From assembly GCF_030269925.1 (NCBI RefSeq), contig NC_085121.1, forward strand, positions 3,985,501 to 4,049,500: a stretch of 64,000 bases of DNA, written 5' to 3'. The notes beneath the pieces are model-generated. The model made no database searches. It was not told the DNA's origin and was given only the letters and a program-made list of their open reading frames with translations. Of this stretch, positions 63,001 through 64,000 are shown in pieces; position 1 is the stretch's first letter, and every line of letters starts with the position of its first letter. Origin of the DNA: Bombyx mori (lineage: Eukaryota; Arthropoda; Insecta; Lepidoptera; Bombycidae). A program made the position numbers and the translations under genes.

Positions 63001-64000
63001 CAGCTGTCCAAGAACTGTTATATCTTGTTTATTTATATGCTTACAAGAAAAATCTAAGGTCTGCAAATTTAAGCAAGGCCAATTTTGTTCATTTCGGGCT
63101 CAATTGACTCCTGAGTTCCATGTAACCGCTCTTTATCTTTAATGATCAAATTCTTCTGTATTCGTGTTTATCACTCCACCCTACAGCTGAATCACCACCA
63201 CCAAAGTGGGATCTTGAATAGTAAAATTTATCATTACATACGAGGTGGCGTTATGCTAAAATTGCATAATATTTTTTTTAGAACAGGACGTCTACTGACC
63301 CTGCTTGTAATGCATAAAATAATAAAATTGATCCCATCTAGAGAACAATAACGAAAGTGATGAACTTGCTGGTTTAAGTCGGTGAATTTCATTTTACTTA
63401 CCGGGTGTATTCGGTGGTGACGGAATAAATACACGACGCCGTTTAACTCTCGGTCTAAGAACTCTCATCAGGGCAGCTTTAGTGCCGAAGCTGATACTTT
63501 GATCCTCGGCGAGTAACAACGACAGATAAATTTGATTTCCAAATTCGATCTGCAAAAGTATCGCTACCTTTAATAAGGGTCTTATGAAACTTCGAGAATA
63601 TAAATTAAACGGAACCACAAGAAAAGCACTAGCTTTCAAATAAAAAATGTCAAAATTGATTCACCAAAAAAACTTTTAACACACATAAAAAACAGTCGAA
63701 TTGAGAACCTTCTTTTTTCTATATCGCTTGAAACTAATTTATAGTCTAACTGTATTCTAATATGTTATTGCTCTTACACATTCATGATCTCCGTGCAGTT
63801 GGAATGCGTGTATTGTATCAGCGAAGGCGTGCAATGTCAGCTCAGAGTGTCGAAGACCATACGAAAGAATCCCAGGAGGTCCCCCAGCTGTAGACTTGCA
63901 GGCGGCTAAGCGCCACAGCACGCTCGCAAGTAACGCACACAAATGTGGCTCCTTATCTTTTTCGTCTTGACTCGTATTTTTCCATAGAGCAGACCATTCA
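26826..64000 (-). CDS. UBR4: E3 ubiquitin-protein ligase UBR4 (poe/pushover/calossin homologue), C-terminal half
   Basis: Giant cytoplasmic, calmodulin-associated N-recognin that ubiquitinates N-degron and other substrates. Forty-seven minus-strand exons, listed separately as e1-e47 in transcript order, total 7,759 nt and splice in one open frame of about 2,585 residues plus a stop at 26826. Every junction phase agrees. All introns are GT-AG except one GC-AG after e6. Animal UBR4 proteins are about 5,200 residues, so this is the second half; the UBR box and start lie beyond 64000, and e1 runs off the edge. Landmarks: UIM-like motif in e4, CxxC-rich zinc region in e18-e20, hemi-RING/UZI module in e41-e43, conserved C-terminus in e46-e47. 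Exons alternate between about 45-50% GC and more than 65% GC. Introns are crowded with transposons. Orthology is judged by dense long-range likeness to remembered animal UBR4 sequence. Confidence 0.96.
27605..27751 (+). repeat. Bm1-like SINE, 3'-truncated
   Basis: ACTGCTGGTAGGACCTCTTG to AGAACTTATATCTCAATAT. Confidence 0.8.
27862..28102 (+). repeat. Bm1-like SINE body
   Basis: ACTGGTGGGACCTCTTGTGA to ACACAATAAAAAAA; complete body. Confidence 0.87.
28652..29931 (-). mobile_element. mariner element with intact ends, transposase pseudogene
   Basis: About 1.28 kb, the normal mariner length, with roughly 28-bp terminal inverted repeats (GGGATGATAAGTAACTAGCC at both ends) and TA target sites. Minus-strand coding starts at 29755 and shows [15 protein letters not shown] and [20 protein letters not shown] (mariner DD34D signatures). 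In-frame stops occur at codon 16 and near 29620, with further shifts. Sits in the last UBR4 intron. Confidence 0.88.
30068..30257 (-). CDS. UBR4: UBR4 e46
   Basis: [20 protein letters not shown], a Gly/Arg-rich loop, then [20 protein letters not shown]. Acceptor ctgttcag, donor GTTAGT. The intron after it holds a mariner element. Confidence 0.96.
30787..31158. mobile_element. palindromic MITE
   Basis: AATACGCTTTTAT termini at 30787 and, inverted, near 31150. The right half is a near-perfect long hairpin: about 42-base arms (30993-31036 and 31117-31158) share ACGCTTTTATAGAAAATCC and the following AACTAAAAA. In UBR4 intron e45-e46. Confidence 0.65.
31181..31321 (-). CDS. UBR4: UBR4 e45
   Basis: [19 protein letters not shown], then [19 protein letters not shown]. 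Open frame extends upstream to 31362 with another AG, but only the acceptor gaacacag fits the phase of e44. Donor GTAAGT. Confidence 0.93.
31377..31597 (-). repeat. Bm1-like SINE body
   Basis: TTTTATTGCTTTGATGGGTG to CTATCCGCGCGGAC; fills the e44-e45 intron. Confidence 0.86.
31653..31828 (-). CDS. UBR4: UBR4 e44
   Basis: [20 protein letters not shown], then [21 protein letters not shown]-rich. Acceptor aaatacag, donor GTGCGT. Confidence 0.96.
31926..32218 (-). mobile_element. Helitron-like non-autonomous element
   Basis: Reverse of the family also at 36426, 49127 and 50705: CTAG end, GGCACTACGAAGTCTGCC-like segment, CCGTCGGACGG block, and CTCGCTAAAACTCGAGAACG near the other end. CTAG terminus and lack of inverted repeats suggest a Helitron. 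Confidence 0.6.
32544..32673 (-). CDS. UBR4: UBR4 e43 (UZI module)
   Basis: [20 protein letters not shown], then [17 protein letters not shown], nearly invariant. Acceptor atttgtag, donor GTAAAA. Confidence 0.97.
33096..33244 (-). CDS. UBR4: UBR4 e42 (UZI/hemi-RING core)
   Basis: [20 protein letters not shown], then [20 protein letters not shown]; His and Cys-His here complete the zinc site begun in e41. This module contacts the E2 in UBR4. Acceptor tttaatag, donor GTCAAT. Confidence 0.97.
33767..34003 (+). repeat. Bm1-like SINE body
   Basis: ACTGGTGTTAGGGCCTATTG to GCAATAAAGAAAAAAAA; ends 37 bp from UBR4 e41. Confidence 0.84.
34041..34223 (-). CDS. UBR4: UBR4 e41 (hemi-RING start)
   Basis: [18 protein letters not shown], then [14 protein letters not shown], the first metal-binding cysteines of the hemi-RING. 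Acceptor aacacag, donor GTAACC. Squeezed between a SINE ending at 34003 and a LINE piece starting at 34257. Confidence 0.97.
34257..34396 (+). pseudogene. jockey-clade LINE fragment
   Basis: Encodes [20 protein letters not shown] then [16 protein letters not shown], the C-terminal reverse-transcriptase tail of jockey-like silkworm elements. Interrupted by copy B. Confidence 0.75.
34399..35624 (-). mobile_element. IS630/Tc1-type DNA transposon, internally deleted (copy B)
   Basis: Same 1,226-bp length, orientation, internal deletion and TGA at codon 3 as copy A (23115). I count only about eight to ten differences, under 1%. Left flank TATA and right flank TATA at the TA target. It lies in the UBR4 e40-e41 intron between two LINE pieces. 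Amplified from one deleted progenitor, presumably moved by transposase supplied elsewhere. Confidence 0.82.
35640..35750 (-). repeat. BMC1-like LINE fragment
   Basis: Reverse complement of the GAATCTACCACCGGATCGGA and GTGACCGGTGCTTG module. Confidence 0.5.
35810..35968 (-). CDS. UBR4: UBR4 e40
   Basis: [20 protein letters not shown] and LLEALRSQP. Acceptor ttgtacaag, donor GTCTGT. Confidence 0.95.
36266..36400 (-). CDS. UBR4: UBR4 e39
   Basis: [20 protein letters not shown], then [18 protein letters not shown]. Acceptor atttccag, donor GTAAGT. Confidence 0.95.
36426..36719 (+). mobile_element. Helitron-like non-autonomous element
   Basis: TCTATATATATAAAAATGAA start, CTCGCTAAAACTCGAGAACG, CCCCGTCGGACGGATTC, ending TCTGCCGGGTGAGCTAG. 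In UBR4 intron e38-e39. Confidence 0.62.
36857..37131 (-). CDS. UBR4: UBR4 e38
   Basis: [20 protein letters not shown], then [19 protein letters not shown] and [19 protein letters not shown]. Acceptor tttttctag, donor GTAAGG. A full-length SINE lies 5-10 bp upstream of the acceptor. Confidence 0.95.
37136..37547 (-). repeat. Bm1-like SINE, full length with tRNA-like head
   Basis: Body to 37355, then the linker and a tRNA-like head (reverse of GTCGTGGCCT...GGATAAGACG box A and GTGTTCGAATCCC-type box B). Confidence 0.88.
37615..37735 (-). CDS. UBR4: UBR4 e37
   Basis: [20 protein letters not shown], then [15 protein letters not shown]. Acceptor gtttaacag, donor GTAAAT. Confidence 0.93.
38192..38610. 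mobile_element. MITE with GC-rich inverted ends
   Basis: Ends GGCTCCCCGCGCAC (38192-38205) and its inverse (38597-38610) differ at one base. GGCTGC/CAGCC motifs are iterated just inside both ends. PIF/Harbinger-like by feel; family not established. Confidence 0.7.
38712..38947 (-). CDS. UBR4: UBR4 e36
   Basis: [20 protein letters not shown], then a GC-rich helical stretch ending LVYQLLE. Acceptor atgcgcag, donor GTATCA. Confidence 0.94.
38998..39090 (+). repeat. dispersed repeat shared with 22828-22915
   Basis: CAATTCACACGTGGTAGAAG ... ATACAATTATCCTAAATGTC ... TTTTGTCATTAGTAAAT recurs beside the SINE/copy A cluster near 22.8 kb. Family unknown. Confidence 0.6.
39400..39568 (-). CDS. UBR4: UBR4 e35
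   Basis: [20 protein letters not shown], then [12 protein letters not shown]. Acceptor actcatag, donor GTATGT. Confidence 0.97.
39644..39832 (-). CDS. UBR4: UBR4 e34
   Basis: [20 protein letters not shown], then [13 protein letters not shown]. Acceptor tctgcag, donor GTAAAT. Confidence 0.97.
39999..40024. repeat. poly-T run
   Basis: About 26 T in UBR4 intron e33-e34; possibly a minus-strand retroposon tail. Confidence 0.6.
40348..40538 (-). CDS. UBR4: UBR4 e33
   Basis: [20 protein letters not shown], then [16 protein letters not shown]: one of the most conserved stretches in the family. Acceptor tttaaacag, donor GTGAAT. Confidence 0.97.
40650..40897 (+). repeat. Bm1-like SINE body
   Basis: ACTGGTGGTAGGACCTCTTG to AAGCAATAAAAAAAA; ends 39 bp from UBR4 e32. 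Confidence 0.88.
40936..41133 (-). CDS. UBR4: UBR4 e32
   Basis: [20 protein letters not shown], then [22 protein letters not shown]-rich. Acceptor tgtgcag, donor GTGAGT. Confidence 0.95.
41395..41526 (-). CDS. UBR4: UBR4 e31
   Basis: [20 protein letters not shown], then [19 protein letters not shown]. Two in-frame acceptors 6 bp apart (exon start 41526 or 41532) would add or drop two residues. Donor GTACCG. Confidence 0.93.
41608..41689 (-). CDS. UBR4: UBR4 e30
   Basis: [20 protein letters not shown], then QFLQLYQ. Acceptor atcctag, donor GTAAGT, leaving one base. Confidence 0.93.
41700..42160. other. UBR4 intron, nothing recognised
   Basis: AT-rich, one GC-richer patch near 41765-41880, no interpretable element. 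Confidence 0.4.
42166..42315 (-). CDS. UBR4: UBR4 e29
   Basis: [20 protein letters not shown], then [18 protein letters not shown]. Acceptor tgtcacag, donor GTAAGT. Confidence 0.94.
42320..42890. other. UBR4 intron, nothing recognised
   Basis: AT-rich without identifiable repeats. Confidence 0.4.
42893..43114 (-). CDS. UBR4: UBR4 e28 (Ala/Pro-rich insert)
   Basis: [18 protein letters not shown], then [17 protein letters not shown], an Ala/Pro low-complexity run and [14 protein letters not shown]. Extremely GC-rich against AT-rich introns. Acceptor ttttaaag, donor GTAAAC. Confidence 0.92.
43332..43462 (-). CDS. UBR4: UBR4 e27
   Basis: [20 protein letters not shown], then a Pro/Ala-rich linker. 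Acceptor attaacag, donor GTGTAT. Confidence 0.9.
43560..43669 (-). CDS. UBR4: UBR4 e26
   Basis: [20 protein letters not shown], then [11 protein letters not shown]. Acceptor attttacag, donor GTAAGT. Diverged linker; it is kept because its phases fit both neighbours. Confidence 0.88.
43756..43856 (-). CDS. UBR4: UBR4 e25
   Basis: [20 protein letters not shown], then [13 protein letters not shown]. Acceptor atttatag, donor GTAAGT. Confidence 0.94.
43939..44079 (-). CDS. UBR4: UBR4 e24
   Basis: [20 protein letters not shown], then [15 protein letters not shown]. Acceptor gtttgtag, donor GTGAGA. A Helitron-like insertion starts about 20 bp upstream of the acceptor. Confidence 0.95.
44100..44345 (+). 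mobile_element. Helitron-like fragment (second family)
   Basis: TCTATACTAATATTATAGAG start, GAATAGGCTCCGAAACTACT and CTATTCCCGAGTGACATAGG, phrases recalled from lepidopteran Helitrons. Starts about 20 bp from the e24 acceptor. Confidence 0.55.
44576..44736 (-). CDS. UBR4: UBR4 e23
   Basis: [20 protein letters not shown], then [16 protein letters not shown]. Acceptor gcttacag, donor GTACAT. Confidence 0.95.
44792..45026 (-). repeat. Bm1-like SINE body next to UBR4 e22
   Basis: T-run, CTTGGATGGTAGGACGACC, to GGTCCTACCACCAGTA. Same strand as UBR4. The SINE side of the duplicated junction seen at 6774. Confidence 0.85.
45073..45179 (-). CDS. UBR4: UBR4 e22 (source of the fragment copied into the aquaporin intron)
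   Basis: [20 protein letters not shown], then [15 protein letters not shown]. The last roughly 44 nt and the donor GTAATT recur at 6686 on the plus strand. Acceptor tgctacag. Confidence 0.92.
45248..45704. mobile_element. MITE with TTCGTCAAACAGAACGC ends
   Basis: Inverted 17-bp perfect core TTCGTCAAACAGAACGC at both ends, preceded by GGC/GCC and flanked by TTA/TAA-type sequence. Internal GTCAAACAGAGCCCCAGCGC repeats the terminal motif. Ends 16 bp from UBR4 e21. PIF/Harbinger-like guess. Confidence 0.78.
45721..45914 (-). CDS. UBR4: UBR4 e21
   Basis: [17 protein letters not shown], then [15 protein letters not shown]. Acceptor gttttcag, donor GTATAT. A MITE ends about 16 bp from this donor. 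Confidence 0.93.
46206..46400 (-). mobile_element. Helitron-like fragment
   Basis: ACTAGTTTTTGCCCGCGACTC start (CTAG end of a minus-strand Helitron) and TCCGCGTGGAATA, recalled from lepidopteran Helitrons. Confidence 0.5.
46477..46696 (-). CDS. UBR4: UBR4 e20 (CxxC zinc cluster, continued)
   Basis: [20 protein letters not shown], then [18 protein letters not shown]. Completes a dense Cys region of six or more CxC/CxxC pairs over e19-e20. Acceptor cgttcag, donor GTAAGA. Confidence 0.96.
46752..47170 (+). repeat. Bm1-like SINE, full length
   Basis: tRNA-like head (GTGGCCTAAGAGATAAGACG; GGTGTTCGAATCCC), linker, body from 46944 (ACTGGCGGTAGGACC) and A-rich tail. Best complete copy in the window. 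Confidence 0.9.
47195..47294 (-). CDS. UBR4: UBR4 e19 (CxxC zinc cluster)
   Basis: [20 protein letters not shown] followed by [10 protein letters not shown]: three CxxC knuckles, with the next pairs in e20. Acceptor gttttag, donor GTGCGT. A full-length SINE ends 25 bp downstream. Confidence 0.96.
47397..47531 (-). CDS. UBR4: UBR4 e18
   Basis: [20 protein letters not shown], then [15 protein letters not shown]. Acceptor ttttcag, donor GTAGTT. Confidence 0.96.
47649..47823 (-). CDS. UBR4: UBR4 e17
   Basis: [18 protein letters not shown], then [20 protein letters not shown]. Beta-rich segment before the zinc region. Acceptor tcaacag, donor GTGAGT. Confidence 0.96.
47917..48108 (-). CDS. UBR4: UBR4 e16
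   Basis: [20 protein letters not shown], then [20 protein letters not shown], almost invariant in animal UBR4. Acceptor attgcag, donor GTGAGT. Confidence 0.96.
48193..48337 (-). CDS. UBR4: UBR4 e15
   Basis: [19 protein letters not shown], then [20 protein letters not shown], a family signature. Acceptor tttcag, donor GTGATT. Confidence 0.95.
48416..48639 (-). CDS. UBR4: UBR4 e14
   Basis: [16 protein letters not shown] and later [20 protein letters not shown]. Acceptor aattacag, donor GTAAGT. Confidence 0.93.
48889..49126 (+). repeat. BMC1-like LINE 3' fragment
   Basis: CTAGCAAGAGCAGTGCTTCG, GAAGATCCAGCGAGAAACT, GTCGAGCCCTTCATCGCAGG and CGACGGGTTCGACGAGAACG. Longest copy here, fused directly to a Helitron-like tail. 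Confidence 0.62.
49127..49237 (+). mobile_element. Helitron-like 3' tail
   Basis: GTCCCCCGTCGGACGGATTC to TCTGCCGGGTCGGCTAG. Confidence 0.55.
49265..49456 (-). CDS. UBR4: UBR4 e13
   Basis: [18 protein letters not shown], then a helical stretch ([14 protein letters not shown]). GC-rich. Acceptor gtttag, donor GTACAC. A truncated Helitron-like piece ends at 49237, close to the donor. Confidence 0.92.
49634..49815 (+). pseudogene. RTE-like LINE, 3' terminal fragment
   Basis: Encodes [16 protein letters not shown] and ENRTKWYK, the usual last residues of a LINE reverse transcriptase, then CACGACCTTCAGCAATGAAG and a GAA-rich tail. Confidence 0.7.
49945..50147 (-). repeat. decayed Bm1-like SINE
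   Basis: Same order of blocks as intact copies but many substitutions; the oldest recognisable copy. Confidence 0.7.
50203..50365 (-). CDS. UBR4: UBR4 e12
   Basis: [20 protein letters not shown] and ending [11 protein letters not shown]-rich. Acceptor aatatag, donor GTGTGA. Confidence 0.93.
50590..50700 (+). repeat. BMC1-like LINE fragment
   Basis: GGTAGCCTAAGGGCTTATTT ... GGTAGGTAAGCCCACGAGGC. Confidence 0.5.
50705..51004 (+). mobile_element. Helitron-like non-autonomous element
   Basis: A (TA)n start, TCGCTAAAACTCGAGAACGG, CCCCGTCGGACG, TCTGTCGGGTCAGCTAG end. In UBR4 intron e11-e12. Confidence 0.62.
51025..51390 (+). pseudogene. RTE-like LINE reverse transcriptase fragment
   Basis: Encodes [20 protein letters not shown] then [20 protein letters not shown] with frame breaks, the region just before the C-terminus of RTE/craniofacial-type LINEs. 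Confidence 0.78.
51445..51604 (-). CDS. UBR4: UBR4 e11
   Basis: [20 protein letters not shown] and ending [10 protein letters not shown], all conserved family positions. Acceptor ttatcag, donor GTGAGA. Confidence 0.93.
51685..51783 (-). CDS. UBR4: UBR4 e10
   Basis: Pro/Gln-rich [17 protein letters not shown] followed by VKDYVK. Acceptor cctacag, donor GTATGA. Confidence 0.9.
51980..52070 (-). repeat. second SINE family, 3' part
   Basis: T-run, ATTGCCCTTGTAGGCAAACG ... CTTCAGCAATGCCA. Confidence 0.7.
52313..52412 (-). repeat. second SINE family, 3' part
   Basis: T-run, CTGCCCTTGTAGGGAGACGA ... TTCAGCAATGCCAAGCCGC. Confidence 0.7.
52466..52654 (-). CDS. UBR4: UBR4 e9 (GC-rich)
   Basis: [20 protein letters not shown] and then [15 protein letters not shown]. 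Very GC-rich and Ala-rich in the middle. Acceptor tcgtcag, donor GTGCGT. Confidence 0.9.
52756..53005 (+). repeat. Bm1-like SINE body
   Basis: ACTGGTGGTAGGACCTCTTG to AAGCAATAAAAAAATT and an A-tail. Confidence 0.88.
53006..53990. other. UBR4 intron, mostly unassigned
   Basis: GAAGTTATACTT near 53520 and a related GAAGTATAACTTC near 53836, each beside a GCGCG-type patch, may be the ends of a MITE. Otherwise featureless AT-rich DNA. Confidence 0.3.
54002..54278 (-). CDS. UBR4: UBR4 e8 (contains a tandem-duplicated unit)
   Basis: [20 protein letters not shown], followed by two consecutive 33-34-residue units, each of the form LLVxELD...ER(T)xRxELQLxIMRL. Acceptor ctatag, donor GTGAGT, leaving one base. 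Confidence 0.93.
54306..54887 (-). repeat. Bm1-like SINE, full length, split by a nested LINE tail
   Basis: SINE tail 54306-54367, insert 54368-54504, SINE continues from 54505 to the tRNA-like head ending 54887. Confidence 0.87.
54368..54504 (+). mobile_element. 137-bp LINE 3' tail nested in a SINE
   Basis: Flanked by an 11-bp target duplication GGTTACTRGAG (54357-54367, 54505-54515). Its 3' end CACGACCCTCAGCAGTGAGG plus a GAGGA tail matches the RTE-like tail at 49775. An extreme 5' truncation. Confidence 0.8.
54966..55138 (-). CDS. UBR4: UBR4 e7
   Basis: A Ser-rich start ([13 protein letters not shown]), then helix-rich [20 protein letters not shown] ending GVRAIPFFQ. Acceptor cttcacag, donor GTATGT. 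Confidence 0.93.
55400..55471 (-). CDS. UBR4: UBR4 e6 (short exon, GC donor)
   Basis: Only 72 nt: [20 protein letters not shown] and onward. The downstream splice site reads CAG|GCTAGT, a GC-AG intron. No GT donor nearby keeps the phase that e7 needs. Confidence 0.8.
55640..56500. other. UBR4 intron, nothing recognised
   Basis: AT-rich; short (TCAAA/TCAATC)n and (GAAATGCAAT)-type simple repeats only. Confidence 0.4.
56502..56705. repeat. local repeat family, copy 1
   Basis: TTAACGGCTGTATGTTCTGA ... CATGTCTCAAGGTGGGTCAC ... ATCACGTGGACCGTGCTATT ... AGTACCAGGGTATTATGAT. Also at 58151 and 58359; a 20-bp start recurs at 56737. Confidence 0.8.
56811..56842. repeat. perfect 14-bp hairpin
   Basis: AATAAGACCACAAA, loop TAAA, then TTTGTGGTCTTATT; in the long UBR4 intron e5-e6. 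Confidence 0.75.
56850..58150. other. UBR4 intron, nothing recognised
   Basis: AT-rich, no open frame or repeat identified. Confidence 0.4.
58151..58358. repeat. local repeat family, copy 2
   Basis: GGCTGTATGTTCTGAAGTAT to AGCAAAGAGATTTATTA; about 90% like copy 1. Confidence 0.8.
58359..58540. repeat. local repeat family, copy 3
   Basis: TTAACGGCGGTATGTTCTGA to AAGAGATGTATTATTA, directly after copy 2, with an internal deletion of the TTACGTAAAATAA part. Confidence 0.8.
58541..59540. other. UBR4 intron, nothing recognised
   Basis: AT-rich; open frames at 58780-59365 show no domain and are treated as chance. Confidence 0.4.
59561..59706 (-). CDS. UBR4: UBR4 e5 (conserved Ser/Gly-rich linker)
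   Basis: [19 protein letters not shown] is strongly conserved in animal UBR4, as is SGRSSAYG. Open frame continues upstream toward 59735, but the phase left by e4 fixes the acceptor gatccag at 59707-59713. Donor GTTAGT. Confidence 0.9.
59748..59800 (-). repeat. Bm1-like SINE, 3' scrap
   Basis: TTTTTTATTGCTGTAGTGGATG ... CACCTGGTGTTAAGTG; its tail lies about 42 bp upstream of UBR4 e5. Confidence 0.65.
59928..60089 (-). repeat. Bm1-like SINE head (tRNA-like part and linker only)
   Basis: Linker (ACACGATGTTATTCCTTCAC), reversed box B (GGGATTCGAACACC) and reversed box A region (TTTTAGGCCACGAC), without the body. Confidence 0.82.
60601..60766 (-). CDS. UBR4: UBR4 e4 (UIM-like motif, Pro-rich tail)
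   Basis: [14 protein letters not shown], then [11 protein letters not shown], which fits the ubiquitin-interacting-motif rule (acidic run, hydrophobic-x-x-A-x-x-x-S-x-x-acidic), then a Pro/Ala-rich tail. GC-rich. Acceptor ttcgtag, donor GTGTGT. Confidence 0.92.
60835..61122 (+). mobile_element. possible solo LTR
   Basis: TGACTATATAAAC, then a GTCAGTCAGTGG-like start region, AATAAA at 60964 and 61072, and moderately GC-rich unique sequence between a UBR4 exon and a mariner. No flanking duplication was identified; weak. Confidence 0.25.
61127..62290 (-). mobile_element. mariner element, nearly intact transposase with one frameshift
   Basis: Minus-strand frame from 62247 has HTH and DD34D signatures ([46 protein letters not shown], 34 residues between the last two Asp). 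The frame shifts once at a run of nine A (61652-61660) and continues to a stop at 61176. Left end CGAGGGCGGCACTGAAAG follows a TA; the matching right end was not found, so the 5' terminus may be lost. In UBR4 intron e3-e4. Confidence 0.88.
62596..62757 (-). CDS. UBR4: UBR4 e3 (acidic Ser/Thr-rich linker)
   Basis: Low-complexity linker with [14 protein letters not shown] and [18 protein letters not shown]. Acceptor gaatttag, donor GTTGGT. The following intron holds a mariner element. Confidence 0.9.
63402..63549 (-). CDS. UBR4: UBR4 e2
   Basis: Starts [16 protein letters not shown] and ends with a basic stretch (RPRVKRRR) then PSPPNTP. Acceptor ttttgcag, donor GTAAGT. It leaves one base for the next codon. 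The basic patch could be a nuclear-localisation or lipid-binding stretch, which is speculative. Confidence 0.92.
63778..64000 (-). CDS. UBR4: UBR4 e1 (cut by window edge)
   Basis: Open to position 64000 with no acceptor seen. It reads [20 protein letters not shown] and ends HGDHEC, donor GTAAGA. Reads as helical-repeat scaffold. Confidence 0.9.

Overview
The window is lepidopteran nuclear DNA, and the repeats point to the silkworm Bombyx mori or a close relative. It is AT-rich, genes are split into many short exons, and introns carry about twenty copies of one SINE that looks like Bm1, a second SINE family, BMC1/jockey-type LINE pieces, Helitron-like tails, mariner elements and several terminal-inverted-repeat MITEs. 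Nothing in it looks prokaryotic.

Two genes can be supported and they converge. (1) Plus strand, 6459-16700: the last five coding exons of a water-channel aquaporin, with both NPA boxes and a SYDF carboxyl end as in insect Drip-type aquaporins. All exon junctions are phase 0; the amino-terminal exon(s) lie before the window or were not recognised. (2) Minus strand, 64000 down to 26826: the carboxyl-terminal half, about 2,585 residues in 47 coding exons, of the giant N-recognin E3 ubiquitin ligase UBR4 (poe/pushover/calossin). All 47 exons join in one open frame through consistent phases, which is strong internal proof of the model. The part present holds the multi-CxxC zinc region, a perfect ubiquitin-interacting-motif-like stretch, the hemi-RING/UZI ligase module and the conserved C-terminus. 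The N-terminal half, including the UBR box, lies beyond 64000.

Layout: 1-6458, DNA upstream of the first recognised aquaporin exon, with an 8-bp-TSD hAT-like MITE. 6459-16700, aquaporin exons in repeat-filled introns. 16701-26825, about 10 kb between the two 3' ends, built of a piggyBac-like remnant, LINE pieces, an internally deleted IS630/Tc1-type element (copy A), an unfamiliar element with iterated GGATAGATGCC motifs, and a MITE that ends 77 bp after the UBR4 stop. 26826-64000, UBR4 with its repeat-laden introns, including copy B of the IS630/Tc1-type element and two mariners.

Most notable points: a piece of a UBR4 exon with its 5' splice site has been copied together with a neighbouring SINE into an aquaporin intron 38 kb away; twin transposon copies 11.3 kb apart share an exact deletion of the catalytic core; a 33-34-residue unit is duplicated in tandem inside one UBR4 exon; a GC-AG intron is present; and the GGATAGATGCC element may be undescribed. 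No CRISPR array, prophage or novel defence-type gene system was found. Family assignments rest on reading the sequence and memory of the families, not on database searches.
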